The notes below the pieces were generated by a model. That model saw nothing but the letters and a program-made list of their open reading frames with translations, did not search any database and was not told the origin of the DNA. From Nitrosospira sp. Nl5 (GTDB lineage: Bacteria; Pseudomonadota; Gammaproteobacteria; Burkholderiales; Nitrosomonadaceae): DNA of 64,000 nucleotides. The stretch covers positions 310,001 through 374,000 of the forward strand of contig NZ_FMVQ01000001.1 of the NCBI RefSeq assembly GCF_900102495.1, in the 5' to 3' direction. Of this stretch, positions 23,395-30,421 are shown piece by piece. A program made the position numbers and the translations under genes. Position 1 is the stretch's first letter; every line of letters begins with the position of its first letter.

Positions 23395-23713
23395 CTCGGT
23401 CTCCTTTCATCCGCTCATACTCGTGCAAATACGCATAAACGGTCGTGACGTGTACGCCCAATCTCGACGCGGCCTGTTTCTTACTCAGCCCTTCGTCTAT
23501 CCATTCCAAGATTTGCGGAACGACCTCCTGAACGCGATCCTGAAACTCTTTGGTCTGATTCTCGTATCGCGTGCGCTTCGGAGTCGTGGCGAGCATTGCT
23601 TCCTGAACGTCCATCATTAACAGTTGCACAGTGGAGTAGCTTGGGATCAACTCTGATCTCTGGTTTAATCTGCGCACGATCTGACGCGGCATGCCGTCCA
23701 TGGAACAGATCAT
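23387..23713 (-). CDS. Helix-turn-helix phage protein
   Basis: 108 residues. The C-terminal part ILEWIDEGLSKKQAASRLGV then HVTTVYAYLHEYERMK is a clear helix-turn-helix resembling resolvase/transposase-type HTH_23, so it should bind DNA. The N-terminal 60 residues are basic and unassigned. It may be a regulator or packaging-related protein of the leftward operon. Starts 2 bp after the stop of the upstream gene. Confidence 0.65.
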   Translation of the reverse strand: MICSMDGMPRQIVRRLNQRSELIPSYSTVQLLMMDVQEAMLATTPKRTRYENQTKEFQDRVQEVVPQILEWIDEGLSKKQAASRLGVHVTTVYAYLHEYERMKGDRDD

Positions 23714-23715
23714 GC

Positions 23716-23967
23716 TTAACCCTTGAGCCGGTGCGTGATAACTCCAAGCCGCGGCCTTTCGTTAACCGGTGCGCCGAGAAAATCACTCTCGATTACGCCA
23801 CCTGTAGCCTTGATATAATCGACCTCCGCTTTAGCGCTATTGATTATCACCTGCGCCACATCCGAAATAGCCTTTGCGCGATCAATGTCCATGGGCTTAT
23901 CTTTGTCCTTCAGCGCCGCAATCGTTTCGAATAAATGTAAGCGCAGTTCCGTGATGTTATTTGCCAT
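23716..23967 (-). CDS. Phage hypothetical protein with long helix
   Basis: 83 residues with AGGAG before the ATG. Residues 1-50 form a continuous helix (LRLHLFETIAALKDKDKPMD; AKAISDVAQVIINSAKAEVD), the C-terminus is extended. This pattern is common among small early phage proteins encoded near HNH or recombination genes; no function can be given. Its start overlaps the HNH gene end by 11 bp. Confidence 0.65.
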   Translation of the reverse strand: MANNITELRLHLFETIAALKDKDKPMDIDRAKAISDVAQVIINSAKAEVDYIKATGGVIESDFLGAPVNERPRLGVITHRLKG

Positions 23968-24574
23968 GAATTTTTCTCCTGATAACGCCGTTTAATCGGA
24001 TGACTTCCTTGATCTCTTCAGGAAGGTTGTGAACGCTGTTTCGCAGCATTAACTCTTTCCTTGTTAACACTTCCAAATTCGCTATGTTGCAGTTCTGCTT
24101 GTTGCCGTCCTTGAATATGAGGGCCGTTCCTCTAGCCGGGTACTCGCCATGCGCTTCTTTCCATATTTCGCGATGTAGTAGGCGCCACTGATACATGCCC
24201 TCGGCAATCTTTATCTCGAGATACCCATCTTTGCTAATACGTGTTGTTCCGGCTGGCTTATGGTTTGGCGGAACAGTGCCGGGGCGAAAGCGCGTCTCTG
24301 CCGAACGTCCGCCGCTATCAAAATGAATACCTTTGTTCCACGCGCTCTGTCCTTTCTTGAACCTGGACGCAGAGCCTACATTGTCACCACGCCGCAACCT
24401 GCAGGCGGCCGGACTAGCTAAATACGCATCGCTTTTCCTGATTCCGAGCATCGTGGCCATGTGGTAGACGGCTCGCTCAGGGCGGCCCAATATGGTCACT
24501 ACGTGTGGTGTCGGACTGTCAGGATAAATTTCACGCAGAATCCTTTTCTCGGATTCCGTCCATTGACGTCTCAT
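23957..24574 (-). CDS. HNH endonuclease, homing-type
   Basis: 205 residues from ATG 24574, fixed by the ATGA overlap with the small membrane gene before it. N-terminal Myb-like RRQWTESEKRILREIYPDSP, then NUMOD-like linker FKKGQSAWNKGIHF and PGTVPPNHKPAGTTRISKDG, and an HNH core: LLHREIWKEAHGEYPARGTA ... FKDGNKQNCNIANLEVLTRK. Such proteins cut DNA, often as free-standing homing endonucleases inserted in phage genomes. Confidence 0.88.
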   Translation of the reverse strand: MRRQWTESEKRILREIYPDSPTPHVVTILGRPERAVYHMATMLGIRKSDAYLASPAACRLRRGDNVGSASRFKKGQSAWNKGIHFDSGGRSAETRFRPGTVPPNHKPAGTTRISKDGYLEIKIAEGMYQWRLLHREIWKEAHGEYPARGTALIFKDGNKQNCNIANLEVLTRKELMLRNSVHNLPEEIKEVIRLNGVIRRKIHGK

Positions 24575-24750
24575 ACCAATACCGCGCCAACTGAGATAAT
24601 CATGGCCAGCGAACCGAGGAACCACAGCCAGTCGCGGTTTTTCTTCGCCGGCTGATAACGGACTCCGAACGCATAACGAGAATCCCGGATTGTCATCGAG
24701 TAATCCGGATGCCAGCCAGAGCTAACGTATTCCTTTTCTAACTTCTGCAT
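24571..24750 (-). CDS. Small single-helix membrane protein
   Basis: 59 residues. A hydrophilic N-terminus (GWHPDYSMTIRDSRYAFGVR) is followed by one C-terminal transmembrane helix (WLWFLGSLAMIISVGAVLV). ATG 24750 follows an AGGAG site and the stop overlaps the HNH start (ATGA), which together confirm it despite its size. Function unknown. Confidence 0.65.
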   Translation of the reverse strand: MQKLEKEYVSSGWHPDYSMTIRDSRYAFGVRYQPAKKNRDWLWFLGSLAMIISVGAVLV

Positions 24751-24878
24751 TTCGCAATCTCCTGTTGTGCCTTGATAAGTTCGCGGTTTTTGTTGTCAAT
24801 GAAACCGAGCGTTCCGATTACCGCAGCGATGGCGAAGATGACCAGAAAGCCACGCCAAGTGATTTGTGGCTCGTTCAT
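24738..24878 (-). CDS. Small membrane protein in early operon
   Basis: 46 residues: one transmembrane helix near the N-terminus (FLVIFAIAAVIGTLGFI) and a charged C-terminal helix, the layout of an Rz-like or holin-like micro-protein, though the location argues against lysis. Start overlaps the nuclease stop (ATGA) and its end overlaps the next gene by 13 bp. Function unknown. Confidence 0.6.
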   Translation of the reverse strand: MNEPQITWRGFLVIFAIAAVIGTLGFIDNKNRELIKAQQEIAKCRS

Positions 24879-25648
24879 GGCACACACAACTCTTCTAGTT
24901 CATTCCAGCTTGGGTCGTAACCTTTAATGCATTTCCATGTTGCAAGGGCGCACGAGAAAACGTCCCAAGCTTTTACGATCTCGTCAGATTTCCATACATG
25001 GATTTCCACGTAGCCCGGTACCGTGCGTGACACAAAGATGTTGGCGCAAACGTTAACCGGGAGTTGCAAGCCACGGTGGTAAGCAGACAATTGCCAATCC
25101 TGGTCATAAGCGAGTTTCTTTGTATCGCCGGGCGCCATATCTTTGCTCTTGTGGTCAATCACAATGCCGTGTGACGGACTGTGTAGATCAACCTTTCCGC
25201 CGTAACCTAGCGTCGAAGCAAAAGAGGTTTCGGCAACCCAATCATTCACGTCTGGAAACGTTTCATGGAGTTTTGAACGAACTGCCGAAACATGGTCTCG
25301 GTAATCGTTGGGTACTTGCAGCCCCTTAAAACTTGCCTCAATCGCATCATGAATGCGTGTACCCTCTTCAGCCGCTTGGATGGCTTGCTGCTTAGAGTCG
25401 TCCAATACACGCGCAAGAAAAACCTGATCGCTTTCGCCAGAAGCCCGCGGGAGAGTGAGGGCAGCCAGGATGCCTTGCTTTACCTTCCACTCAACCAGCG
25501 CCGCTTTGTTAAGCACATCCAAGACTGTTGTCACGCTTGGAGCGAGGCCAAGCTGACGCGCATCCCTAAGGGTCGTATCGCGCTCGTTACCGTTTTTCCC
25601 GATGACGGTATATTTCGGACTCCCGTCTTTTTCATACCAATGGCTCAT
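24875..25648 (-). CDS. PD-(D/E)XK nuclease (RecB/Cas4-like)
   Basis: 257 residues. Conserved nuclease motifs: EEGTRIHDAIEASFKG (motif I His), YGGKVDLHS (catalytic Asp), then IVIDHKSKD (D-x-K) and a Q-motif QDWQLSAYHRGL. This matches PD-(D/E)XK exonucleases of the RecB family carried by phages, which likely degrade or process DNA ends for recombination. It lies downstream of the SSB-like and AAA genes, forming a recombination cassette. Confidence 0.85.
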   Translation of the reverse strand: MSHWYEKDGSPKYTVIGKNGNERDTTLRDARQLGLAPSVTTVLDVLNKAALVEWKVKQGILAALTLPRASGESDQVFLARVLDDSKQQAIQAAEEGTRIHDAIEASFKGLQVPNDYRDHVSAVRSKLHETFPDVNDWVAETSFASTLGYGGKVDLHSPSHGIVIDHKSKDMAPGDTKKLAYDQDWQLSAYHRGLQLPVNVCANIFVSRTVPGYVEIHVWKSDEIVKAWDVFSCALATWKCIKGYDPSWNELEELCVP

Positions 25649-25661
25649 ATCTCAGGCGTCC

Positions 25662-26276
25662 TTAAAAGGGTATATCGTCATCCATATCTTCGAACCCAGA
25701 GGCTCCCATGGGCGCTACAGCGCGAGTTGTTGCGGCAGGCAACGCCTTGTCCCTCAAGCTGCTAACTATGCTGCCCAGGCGCTCAGCTTTCGTGGCCTTA
25801 TTGAGAATCTCGCTTGCGGTCATTTCGGTAGAAGCTTCAAAACATCCGACCAAATTAAGTTTTGAGCCCATCGATCCGTCGTTTTTCGTGTAATGCTCTT
25901 TCTGCAACAGAACTCCCACCGGCTTATTCATTAACTCAGGGAATACATCGGCATCTGTTTTTTGCTTGCCGCCGTCCATCCATTTCTCGATTTGCGCATG
26001 GACCGGCTTAATCTGCTTCACACGCATACAGGTCATCAAGGCATTTAGTACCTTCAGCCCGAACAACTCTTTCCCGTCCGCGTTATATGTCCAGAGTGTC
26101 AAGAAATCAGCGTCCCTTCCGTCCGCGGAACGAAACGTGAATTCAATGCCCTCTGTGCTTTTTTTGCTTGTCACGGCCTCCGCTCTGGTAAATGCGCCGG
26201 CGTATTTGCCGGTTTCGCTGATGCGCCCCTGTTCGGCTTGTTTTGCGGCTTCCGGATTCAAGTCATAACTTCTCAT
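25662..26276 (-). CDS. SSB-like single-strand DNA-binding protein
   Basis: 204 residues from ATG 26276, whose distance to AGGAG is better than that of the ATG two codons earlier (26282) that overlaps the previous stop. Central strands (EGIEFTFRSADGRDADFLTL, KPVGVLLQKEHYTKND, KLNLVGCFEAS) are compatible with an OB fold, and the C-terminus ends in the acidic DMDDDIPF tail that in SSB proteins recruits partners. Likely coats single-stranded phage DNA during recombination. Family by inference. Confidence 0.72.
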   Translation of the reverse strand: MRSYDLNPEAAKQAEQGRISETGKYAGAFTRAEAVTSKKSTEGIEFTFRSADGRDADFLTLWTYNADGKELFGLKVLNALMTCMRVKQIKPVHAQIEKWMDGGKQKTDADVFPELMNKPVGVLLQKEHYTKNDGSMGSKLNLVGCFEASTEMTASEILNKATKAERLGSIVSSLRDKALPAATTRAVAPMGASGFEDMDDDIPF

Positions 26277-26278
26277 GC

Positions 26279-26929
26279 TCATGCTCCTATTGTTGTTAAA
26301 TCGTAGTAAGTGCAAATGGCCTGATCGACCACCTGCAGATCGTTTCCAATCTGTTCGTCATCGAACATTCCCATCGGGGATTTGGTGGTGTCGTTTCCGC
26401 TGTTTTTGGTGGTGAAGAGGTACTGCCCATTGATTACAGCTGTGCGCAGGACGATGGTCACGAGGCCTTCGACGGTGAGCTTTTCGTCAAGCATCTTGCC
26501 GATGGTCTTGGCCTTGATCCGGCCATTCATATCCGTATCGGTATGGCACAGCATGTAGACACGCTTTTGATCCGGCAGGGTGGTCGCCACTTGCAAAACG
26601 TCATAACAATGACGCGCAATCTCGGTGAATTTTTCGTAGCCTTTTTCATAGGCTCGGTCAAAGAACTCCCCGGCCATGAGGTACTGAAAATCATCAATAA
26701 TGATGATGTCGCGCTGGGTTTTCTGGAGATAGGCCACAATCAGGTCCGATGTGCTGCCAACAACTATGTTTCCGGGCGACTCTTTTGAATGCTTCTTCCA
26801 CCCGGCCGCTTTAAATGGCAGTGGCTTGGGCTTGATTTGAATCAATAGGGTTTTCTCTGGATTCAGGTTGCGGAGTGACGCAGACTTTCCTGTGCCAGAA
26901 TCCCCTAGAATGAATGTTGCGATGCTCAT
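26279..26929 (-). CDS. Phage AAA-type ATPase (Sak4/RecA-like group)
   Basis: 216 residues from ATG 26929 (AGGAGC ten bases upstream). Walker A GDSGTGKSASL at residues 8-18, Walker B DIIIIDDFQYLMAGEFFDRA near 80-95, and a sensor-like VYMLCHTDTD. Small single-domain ATPases of this kind in phages act with SSB and an exonuclease in single-strand annealing or recombination. ATGA overlap with the SSB-like gene downstream supports a joint role. Confidence 0.8.
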   Translation of the reverse strand: MSIATFILGDSGTGKSASLRNLNPEKTLLIQIKPKPLPFKAAGWKKHSKESPGNIVVGSTSDLIVAYLQKTQRDIIIIDDFQYLMAGEFFDRAYEKGYEKFTEIARHCYDVLQVATTLPDQKRVYMLCHTDTDMNGRIKAKTIGKMLDEKLTVEGLVTIVLRTAVINGQYLFTTKNSGNDTTKSPMGMFDDEQIGNDLQVVDQAICTYYDLTTIGA

Positions 26930-27009
26930 TTTCTTTTTGCTCCTGTTCATTAAGTTCGGATAGCTCTTGTTCGTGTTGCCCGGTTTGTTGCCAGTACTGC
27001 AACCCGCCG

Positions 27010-27198
27010 TCATCCATAATTACCTCGCTTGCTCCTCTCATTCCAAAACCGCCGAGACTGTCCGGCGCTGCGGTTGTGATGCTCGGTCATTGCGTAGATA
27101 GCGATAGTCGCCTCTTGCGCCATCTTGCGTATCTCGGCACGCGCTAGAGCGGCTTTAATGTCGATACGGGCGGCTAGGGTGGAGTCGAAGTTACTCAT
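27010..27198 (-). CDS. Small basic phage protein
   Basis: 62 residues: an N-terminal helix (TLAARIDIKAALARAEIRKM) continuing through AQEATIAIYAMTEHHNR, then a basic tail with several Arg. No family recognised. Its start overlaps the end of the next gene upstream by 8 bp and it is part of the same leftward operon. Confidence 0.55.
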   Translation of the reverse strand: MSNFDSTLAARIDIKAALARAEIRKMAQEATIAIYAMTEHHNRSAGQSRRFWNERSKRGNYG

Positions 27199-27385
27199 CG
27201 CGCTCAGCTTCCTTTACCGTGATTTCGATTCCGCCGAGAGCCTTCGATAGAGCGTGGGACGCATGGTCAAGCCGTTTGTAATGCTCTATTCGGCCGCTTC
27301 CAAAGCCGCACTCGCGTTCCATGAATGCCTTTGCGGCCTGCATCGCGGAGATCGCTTTGATGATTTCTATGGAATCGATTTTCAT
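27191..27385 (-). CDS. Small phage protein
   Basis: 64 residues from ATG 27385, fixed by its ATGA overlap with the gene before it. Helical, with SIEIIKAISAMQAAKAFMER near the start and a charged C-terminus. No recognised domain; typical of ancillary genes in the lambdoid early-left region. Confidence 0.6.
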   Translation of the reverse strand: MKIDSIEIIKAISAMQAAKAFMERECGFGSGRIEHYKRLDHASHALSKALGGIEITVKEAERDE

Positions 27386-27648
27386 TGGTTCGCCTCGTTC
27401 AGCTTGGCCGCAGCCAAGCACACCGCTTCCCGCAGCGTCCCGGCCCGCACAGTTCCAACCTCTTCGCATTCCAAGATGAAAACTGCCGGCGTGTCTTTTG
27501 TTGCATCGACACACTGATAGAACGGGCAGTAGTCGGTCAGGAACGAAACTATCTCGTCACCGGTCATTTCAAGCGGCTCGACTCGCGGCTCTGTCCAGTG
27601 TTTGCGAAACTCTCTTTCGTGCCACTTCAAGGCTTCGCGGGCGCTCAT
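27382..27648 (-). CDS. Small phage protein
   Basis: 88 residues. An N-terminal charged helix (SAREALKWHEREFRKHWTEP) precedes a compact segment with cysteines (YCPFYQCVD) and a C-terminal LREAVCLAAAKLNEANQ helix. No family assigned. ATGA overlaps with both neighbours, confirming the start at 27648. Confidence 0.6.
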   Translation of the reverse strand: MSAREALKWHEREFRKHWTEPRVEPLEMTGDEIVSFLTDYCPFYQCVDATKDTPAVFILECEEVGTVRAGTLREAVCLAAAKLNEANQ

Positions 27649-28097
27649 GACTGCTCCGGGTATTTGGCGAGGATGGCATTGGCGGCTTTTGATGCATTCA
27701 CCAGATCATCGTATTGCTTTGCATTACCCGCAATCTCTCCCTCTTTCCAAGCCCATTCGCCTATTAGGTCTGGGAGATAGTCGGCTGCTATGCGTAGGGC
27801 ATCCACCAACTCGCAGCAGTCTTTGGTCAGAGCTGCATTGCTTAATGCCACCTTATCAATCCAGATCAGCACATCTCCATCCAATTCGAGTTTCGCAGTT
27901 GGGATTCCCTCACACGCATTCCAGCAAGCGACTAGGTGGCGGGCATTGGCTTTCATCTCTTCATGTGTCATTGACAGGCTGTGCGGTCGATAGCAGTCTG
28001 CGATAGCGTTACCGAGTGCATCATTCGCGTAAATCGTCGTCACACTCTGATGTTCTGATCCGTCACCTACTTCTAATTTCCCTTCCGTATGGCTCAT
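27645..28097 (-). CDS. Phage early-region hypothetical protein
   Basis: 150 residues. The block ANARHLVACWNACEGIPTAK is common in ancillary proteins of lambdoid and related phages (RLVACVNACxG(I/L)xxxxLE motif), usually preceded by a beta-rich N-terminus as here. The C-terminal half is helical and carries KDCCELVDALRIAADYLPDL. Function unknown. Overlaps its upstream neighbour by ATGA. Confidence 0.7.
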   Translation of the reverse strand: MSHTEGKLEVGDGSEHQSVTTIYANDALGNAIADCYRPHSLSMTHEEMKANARHLVACWNACEGIPTAKLELDGDVLIWIDKVALSNAALTKDCCELVDALRIAADYLPDLIGEWAWKEGEIAGNAKQYDDLVNASKAANAILAKYPEQS

Positions 28098-28210
28098 GAC
28101 TGCTCCACTATCTCAACATCACCAGCTGCAATAAACATCCCGGCAAGCAACGAAAATAGCGGTGATAGAACGATCCAGAATGCGATGATTGTGTCGATGG
28201 TTGTGAACAT
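28094..28210 (-). CDS. 38-residue membrane micro-protein
   Basis: ATG 28210 follows an AGGAGGG site and the stop overlaps the next start (ATGA). The product is almost one helix (IDTIIAFWIVLSPLFSLLAG) with a short acidic C-terminus. Too short for standard gene calling. Function unknown; one of three micro membrane proteins in this operon. Confidence 0.6.
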   Translation of the reverse strand: MFTTIDTIIAFWIVLSPLFSLLAGMFIAAGDVEIVEQS

Positions 28211-28222
28211 GATTCCCTCCTG

Positions 28223-28432
28223 TTAACTCTCAACAGCCCTAATCAGACCCTCTTTCCCATACTCAAATGACAGACGCTTTCCCGTGTATGCGTTATGGAG
28301 AGCGCCATCTTTGATGTAAAACTCGCATTCAGTCGTCGTGGTCTCAGATGATTTCCAAATGATGAAACCAGTCGCCACGCGACTAGGCGCAAGCTGCCGT
28401 CTCTGCCCTATTGTTGATTTGATAATCGCCAT
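28223..28432 (-). CDS. First gene of the leftward early operon
   Basis: 69 residues from ATG 28432 with a near-ideal AGGAGGG site; an upstream in-frame ATG at 28498 lacks one. Mostly beta-strand (PSRVATGFIIWKSSETTTTE, CEFYIKDGALHNAY). No family recognised. As the first gene behind the predicted PL promoter it should be expressed early, after a leader of about 180 nt. Confidence 0.62.
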   Translation of the reverse strand: MAIIKSTIGQRRQLAPSRVATGFIIWKSSETTTTECEFYIKDGALHNAYTGKRLSFEYGKEGLIRAVES

Positions 28433-28621
28433 GGTTCCCTCCTGTATTCGGCCCGGTTCTTTCCCCCGGAAAGTCAGCTTGCTCAAGGCATTGCGCACTA
28501 GTTACGGGCTTTTAACCTGGCCGCGCCCAGGGAGCTATTTCGTTTCGCCAGGCCAACGCTTACGATTTACGGTCTAGCCAATCATTTTTGTTCGGGTAGC
28601 CGATGGTTACGGCATGGGAGA

Positions 28622-28650
28622 ATCTTAGCAAACTAAGATATAGTAGTCAA
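28622..28650 (-). promoter_or_regulatory. Predicted leftward early promoter PL
   Basis: On the minus strand -35 TTGACT (28645-28650), a 17-bp spacer and -10 TAAGAT (28622-28627), near the sigma-70 consensus. The -10 and spacer coincide with the operator at 28623-28638, so repressor binding would block it. It would drive the operon from 28432 down to the integrase. Confidence 0.75.
28623..28638. promoter_or_regulatory. Operator OL-1
   Basis: TCTTAGCAAACTAAGA, a palindrome with 6-bp arms. Its complement is identical to the site at 30406-30421 beside cro. Overlaps the predicted PL -10. Confidence 0.8.
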
Positions 28651-28656
28651 GAGAAA

Positions 28657-28672
28657 TATTAGTAAACTAAGA
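28657..28672. promoter_or_regulatory. Operator OL-2
   Basis: TATTAGTAAACTAAGA differs from OL-1 at two positions. It lies 34 bp from OL-1 and overlaps the likely -35 (TTAGTA, 28659-28664) of a rightward promoter whose -10 is TACAAT at 28681-28686 (16-bp spacer) before the 28716 gene. Confidence 0.72.
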
Positions 28673-28715
28673 AATTCTGCTACAATGAGCGCAACGCGGT
28701 TAACTCGGAGGGGAT

Positions 28716-28865
28716 ATGGGAAGCGTATTGGTGTTTATGGGGATACTGGTTGGATCGTTTGTCGCGGCGTTCGCGCTCTTGGCGCTAATTGTTAAATTGA
28801 ACGAGAGGCCGTATGAGAAGAGGGGACAGCATAACCCTATACCGAGAGACAAGCCGCAGGCGTAA
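28716..28865 (+). CDS. Small membrane protein, the only rightward gene in this block
   Basis: 49 residues; GGAGGGG precedes the ATG. One N-terminal transmembrane helix (VLVFMGILVGSFVAAFALLA) then a basic, Pro-rich cytoplasmic tail. It runs against the surrounding leftward genes and its promoter overlaps OL-2, so the repressor should control it. A role in lysogeny, exclusion or membrane signalling is possible but only inference. Confidence 0.6.
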   Translation: MGSVLVFMGILVGSFVAAFALLALIVKLNERPYEKRGQHNPIPRDKPQA

Positions 28866-28885
28866 AAAAGCCCTCTGGTGAGGGC
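28864..28885 (-). terminator. Terminator of the leftward repressor-region operon
   Basis: GCCCTC-ACCA-GAGGGC on the minus strand followed by six T. It ends transcripts coming from 30358 through the HicBA pair and also lies at the stop of the rightward 28716 gene. Confidence 0.82.
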
Positions 28886-28910
28886 AGGGGGTGATGAATG
28901 AAGCGTTTGC

Positions 28911-29150
28911 CTAATGTGAGATTTCTGGAACCAAGTGTATTCCGCTTGCCGGGTCATCCACCGCTTTCTGAACAGCAGAGATTGCGGCTATATAATTTTG
29001 TAACTGAGATGAAGGGACGATCAGGCGCAATGCCTTTGTTTGGTCGTCTACGCTCAAAAAATCTATAACAACCAGCTCTCCATCTGTGCTTGCGGTTGCC
29101 GAAACAGGACCAAGCGCATGGTATTCGAGTTCTACGTCATATTTCATCAT
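28911..29150 (-). CDS. Hypothetical protein beside prophage HicBA
   Basis: 79 residues. Beta-rich N-terminus (KYDVELEYHALGPVSATAST), then a helix (QLQNYIAAISAVQKAVDDPA). No family recognised. Last gene of the leftward operon that begins with the repressor; 12 bp after the HicA stop. Confidence 0.6.
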   Translation of the reverse strand: MMKYDVELEYHALGPVSATASTDGELVVIDFLSVDDQTKALRLIVPSSQLQNYIAAISAVQKAVDDPASGIHLVPEISH

Positions 29151-29162
29151 TCTGTTGAGACA

Positions 29163-29357
29163 TCAAAACTGTTTAGGTAGACCAGCTTGCTTCAGCACGG
29201 CATTGGCGGTATGGCGGGATTTAATGCGGCTATCGACAGGAAACCGAAGCCCGCTTATCGGACTAAACCATATTTCATGGTCTTCCTTCCCCGGCCTTTC
29301 GTAGTAGCAATTATGCTCGCGCAAAATCTTTTTTAGCGGTGCTGTAAAGTCAGCCAC
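29163..29357 (-). CDS. hicA: Prophage HicA-family toxin
   Basis: 64 residues with the HicA pattern: PLKKILREHNCYYERPGKED then HEIWF carrying the catalytic His, a strand (PISGLRFPVDSRIKSRHTAN) and a terminal AVLKQAGLPKQF helix. A likely mRNA interferase, 3 bp after its antitoxin gene. The residue identity to the chromosomal HicA at 17466 is modest, so they are separate acquisitions and probably do not cross-neutralise. Confidence 0.85.
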   Translation of the reverse strand: MADFTAPLKKILREHNCYYERPGKEDHEIWFSPISGLRFPVDSRIKSRHTANAVLKQAGLPKQF

Positions 29358-29360
29358 GGC

Positions 29361-29603
29361 TTATGCTGCATGGCGGTGGGCAACAGCGGTAAGTTGACTA
29401 TTTACCTGAAAGGGAATCTCATCATCACTGCTTCGGTCATTTAGATTAAGAAGTTCCGGTATCATCCCCTTTAGCTCCTCCACCAGACCTTCCATAGTGC
29501 GCATCTCGGCAACCAGGCCAGGCACATCTTCGCTTGTGGCTACCCACACACCAGCTTCTTCATCCCACATAGCATTAACGATTAACGGGGTTTTGGTTTC
29601 CAT
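29361..29603 (-). CDS. hicB: Prophage HicB-like antitoxin (DUF1902)
   Basis: 80 residues, AGGAAAG site before the ATG. The core IVNAMWDEEAGVWVATSEDV followed by PGLVAEMRTMEGLVEELKGM is the HicB/DUF1902 partial RNase-H fold. The C-terminal tail is flexible and has no clear DNA-binding helix. It should bind and inhibit the HicA encoded immediately after it and stabilise prophage carriage. Confidence 0.86.
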   Translation of the reverse strand: METKTPLIVNAMWDEEAGVWVATSEDVPGLVAEMRTMEGLVEELKGMIPELLNLNDRSSDDEIPFQVNSQLTAVAHRHAA

Positions 29604-29639
29604 TTTCTTTCCTATGGTTGGGTTTAAAGCAGGATGCTA

Positions 29640-29885
29640 TCACTTGTCTCGCCCGACTGCTCTCATCACCATACGGTAGAGAAGGATTACAACTGTTCCA
29701 ACAGCAAAGGTCTTGCTTTCGTATAAAAGCCCGGTTGCCACTGTACCAAACCCTTTGTCTCTGGTGGTAAATGTTGCCGCCCCCCCAGTTATTTCTCCGC
29801 TCCTGGCTCTGGCCGCAAGGTTTTCAAAGGCCTCGGCAGTATCGTGAGAGATGGTCTCGCGAACAAAAGTAAATGGTTTTGTCAT
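29640..29885 (-). CDS. Hypothetical protein coupled to the repressor gene
   Basis: 81 residues; its start overlaps the repressor stop (ATGA). N-terminal half helical (ISHDTAEAFENLAARARSGE), then Gly/Thr-rich, then a hydrophobic helix (FAVGTVVILLYRMVMRAVGR). Encoded in the lysogenic operon, so it should be made in the lysogen; a role in immunity or exclusion is plausible but unproven. Confidence 0.6.
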   Translation of the reverse strand: MTKPFTFVRETISHDTAEAFENLAARARSGEITGGAATFTTRDKGFGTVATGLLYESKTFAVGTVVILLYRMVMRAVGRDK

Positions 29886-30358
29886 CTCTTTTTTCTCTCC
29901 TGTAATCGGTCGGTCTCGTCTGTCCGGCCATGTTCGAATAAGCTGGTATCGTAGGTATCGGGGGGGATATTAGGCCCCAATCGTCGCTCTGGAGCGTGCG
30001 ACGAAACATGCTTCCTCTCGTCTCGTGCGGATCCTTGCTTGCGAGTGAGCTTCTCGCACAACTCGGCCACATGCCGCACGTCATCTTCCCGCATCGTCGC
30101 GAGTGACTCCACTATCTGATTTTTAAACTTTGCAGTAGCGGAGAGCGATGCATCCCCCTCTCCTGTTGCCAGCCAATCAGGATTGACCTCTAGCACTCGC
30201 GCAACACACAAGAGATGCTCCCCTAGTAACTCCTGAGTTGAGCCATTAAACCAGTGCGTCACCGCGCTAGAGCTGACTTTGCACTTCTTCCAAATATCGG
30301 TCTTCTTCTTTCCCGATTTGGCGAGCGATTTCTTAAGGCGATCTGCGAGCGTTTCCAT
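29882..30358 (-). CDS. cI-like repressor without protease domain
   Basis: 158 residues. N-terminal XRE helix-turn-helix at about 5-65: LADRLKKSLAKSGKKKTDIW, KKCKVSSSAVTHWFNGSTQE, then LLCVARVLEVNPDWLATGEG as in many phage repressors. The rest is charged and lacks the S24 Ser/Lys self-cleavage dyad, so induction cannot follow the LexA/lambda route; an anti-repressor is likelier. It faces the Cro-like gene across three operator-like sites. Confidence 0.85.
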   Translation of the reverse strand: METLADRLKKSLAKSGKKKTDIWKKCKVSSSAVTHWFNGSTQELLGEHLLCVARVLEVNPDWLATGEGDASLSATAKFKNQIVESLATMREDDVRHVAELCEKLTRKQGSARDERKHVSSHAPERRLGPNIPPDTYDTSLFEHGRTDETDRLQERKKR

Positions 30359-30421
30359 TCTTAGTATGGTAAAGAAAATTTATCTTAGTATGCTTGCATT
30401 ATTATTCTTAGTTTGCTAAGA
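30359..30421. promoter_or_regulatory. Operator cluster OR between repressor and cro
   Basis: Three related sites: TCTTAGTTTGCTAAGA at 30406-30421 (perfect palindrome, identical to OL-1), a half-match TCTTAGTATGCTTGCA at 30383-30398, and TCTTAGTATGGTAAAGA at 30359-30375. Their spacing is 23-24 bp, about two helical turns, as in lambda-like right operators. The outermost sites touch the two start codons. Confidence 0.8.

Larger units (their letters stand above)
28433..28715. other. Early-left regulatory region and long leader
   Basis: Holds two operators, the predicted leftward PL promoter and a rightward promoter for the 28716 gene. The ~180-nt leftward leader contains a CCTGGC...GCCAGG hairpin around 28520-28560 that could be a nut-like or attenuating structure. 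No coding sequence is supported. Confidence 0.5.

Noticed and set aside
26811-27017. 68-residue Gln/Glu-rich frame overlapping the AAA ATPase start
   Set aside because: Its second half overlaps the Walker A region in another frame; the Glu/Gln bias comes from the local base composition. A short coupled peptide cannot be excluded.
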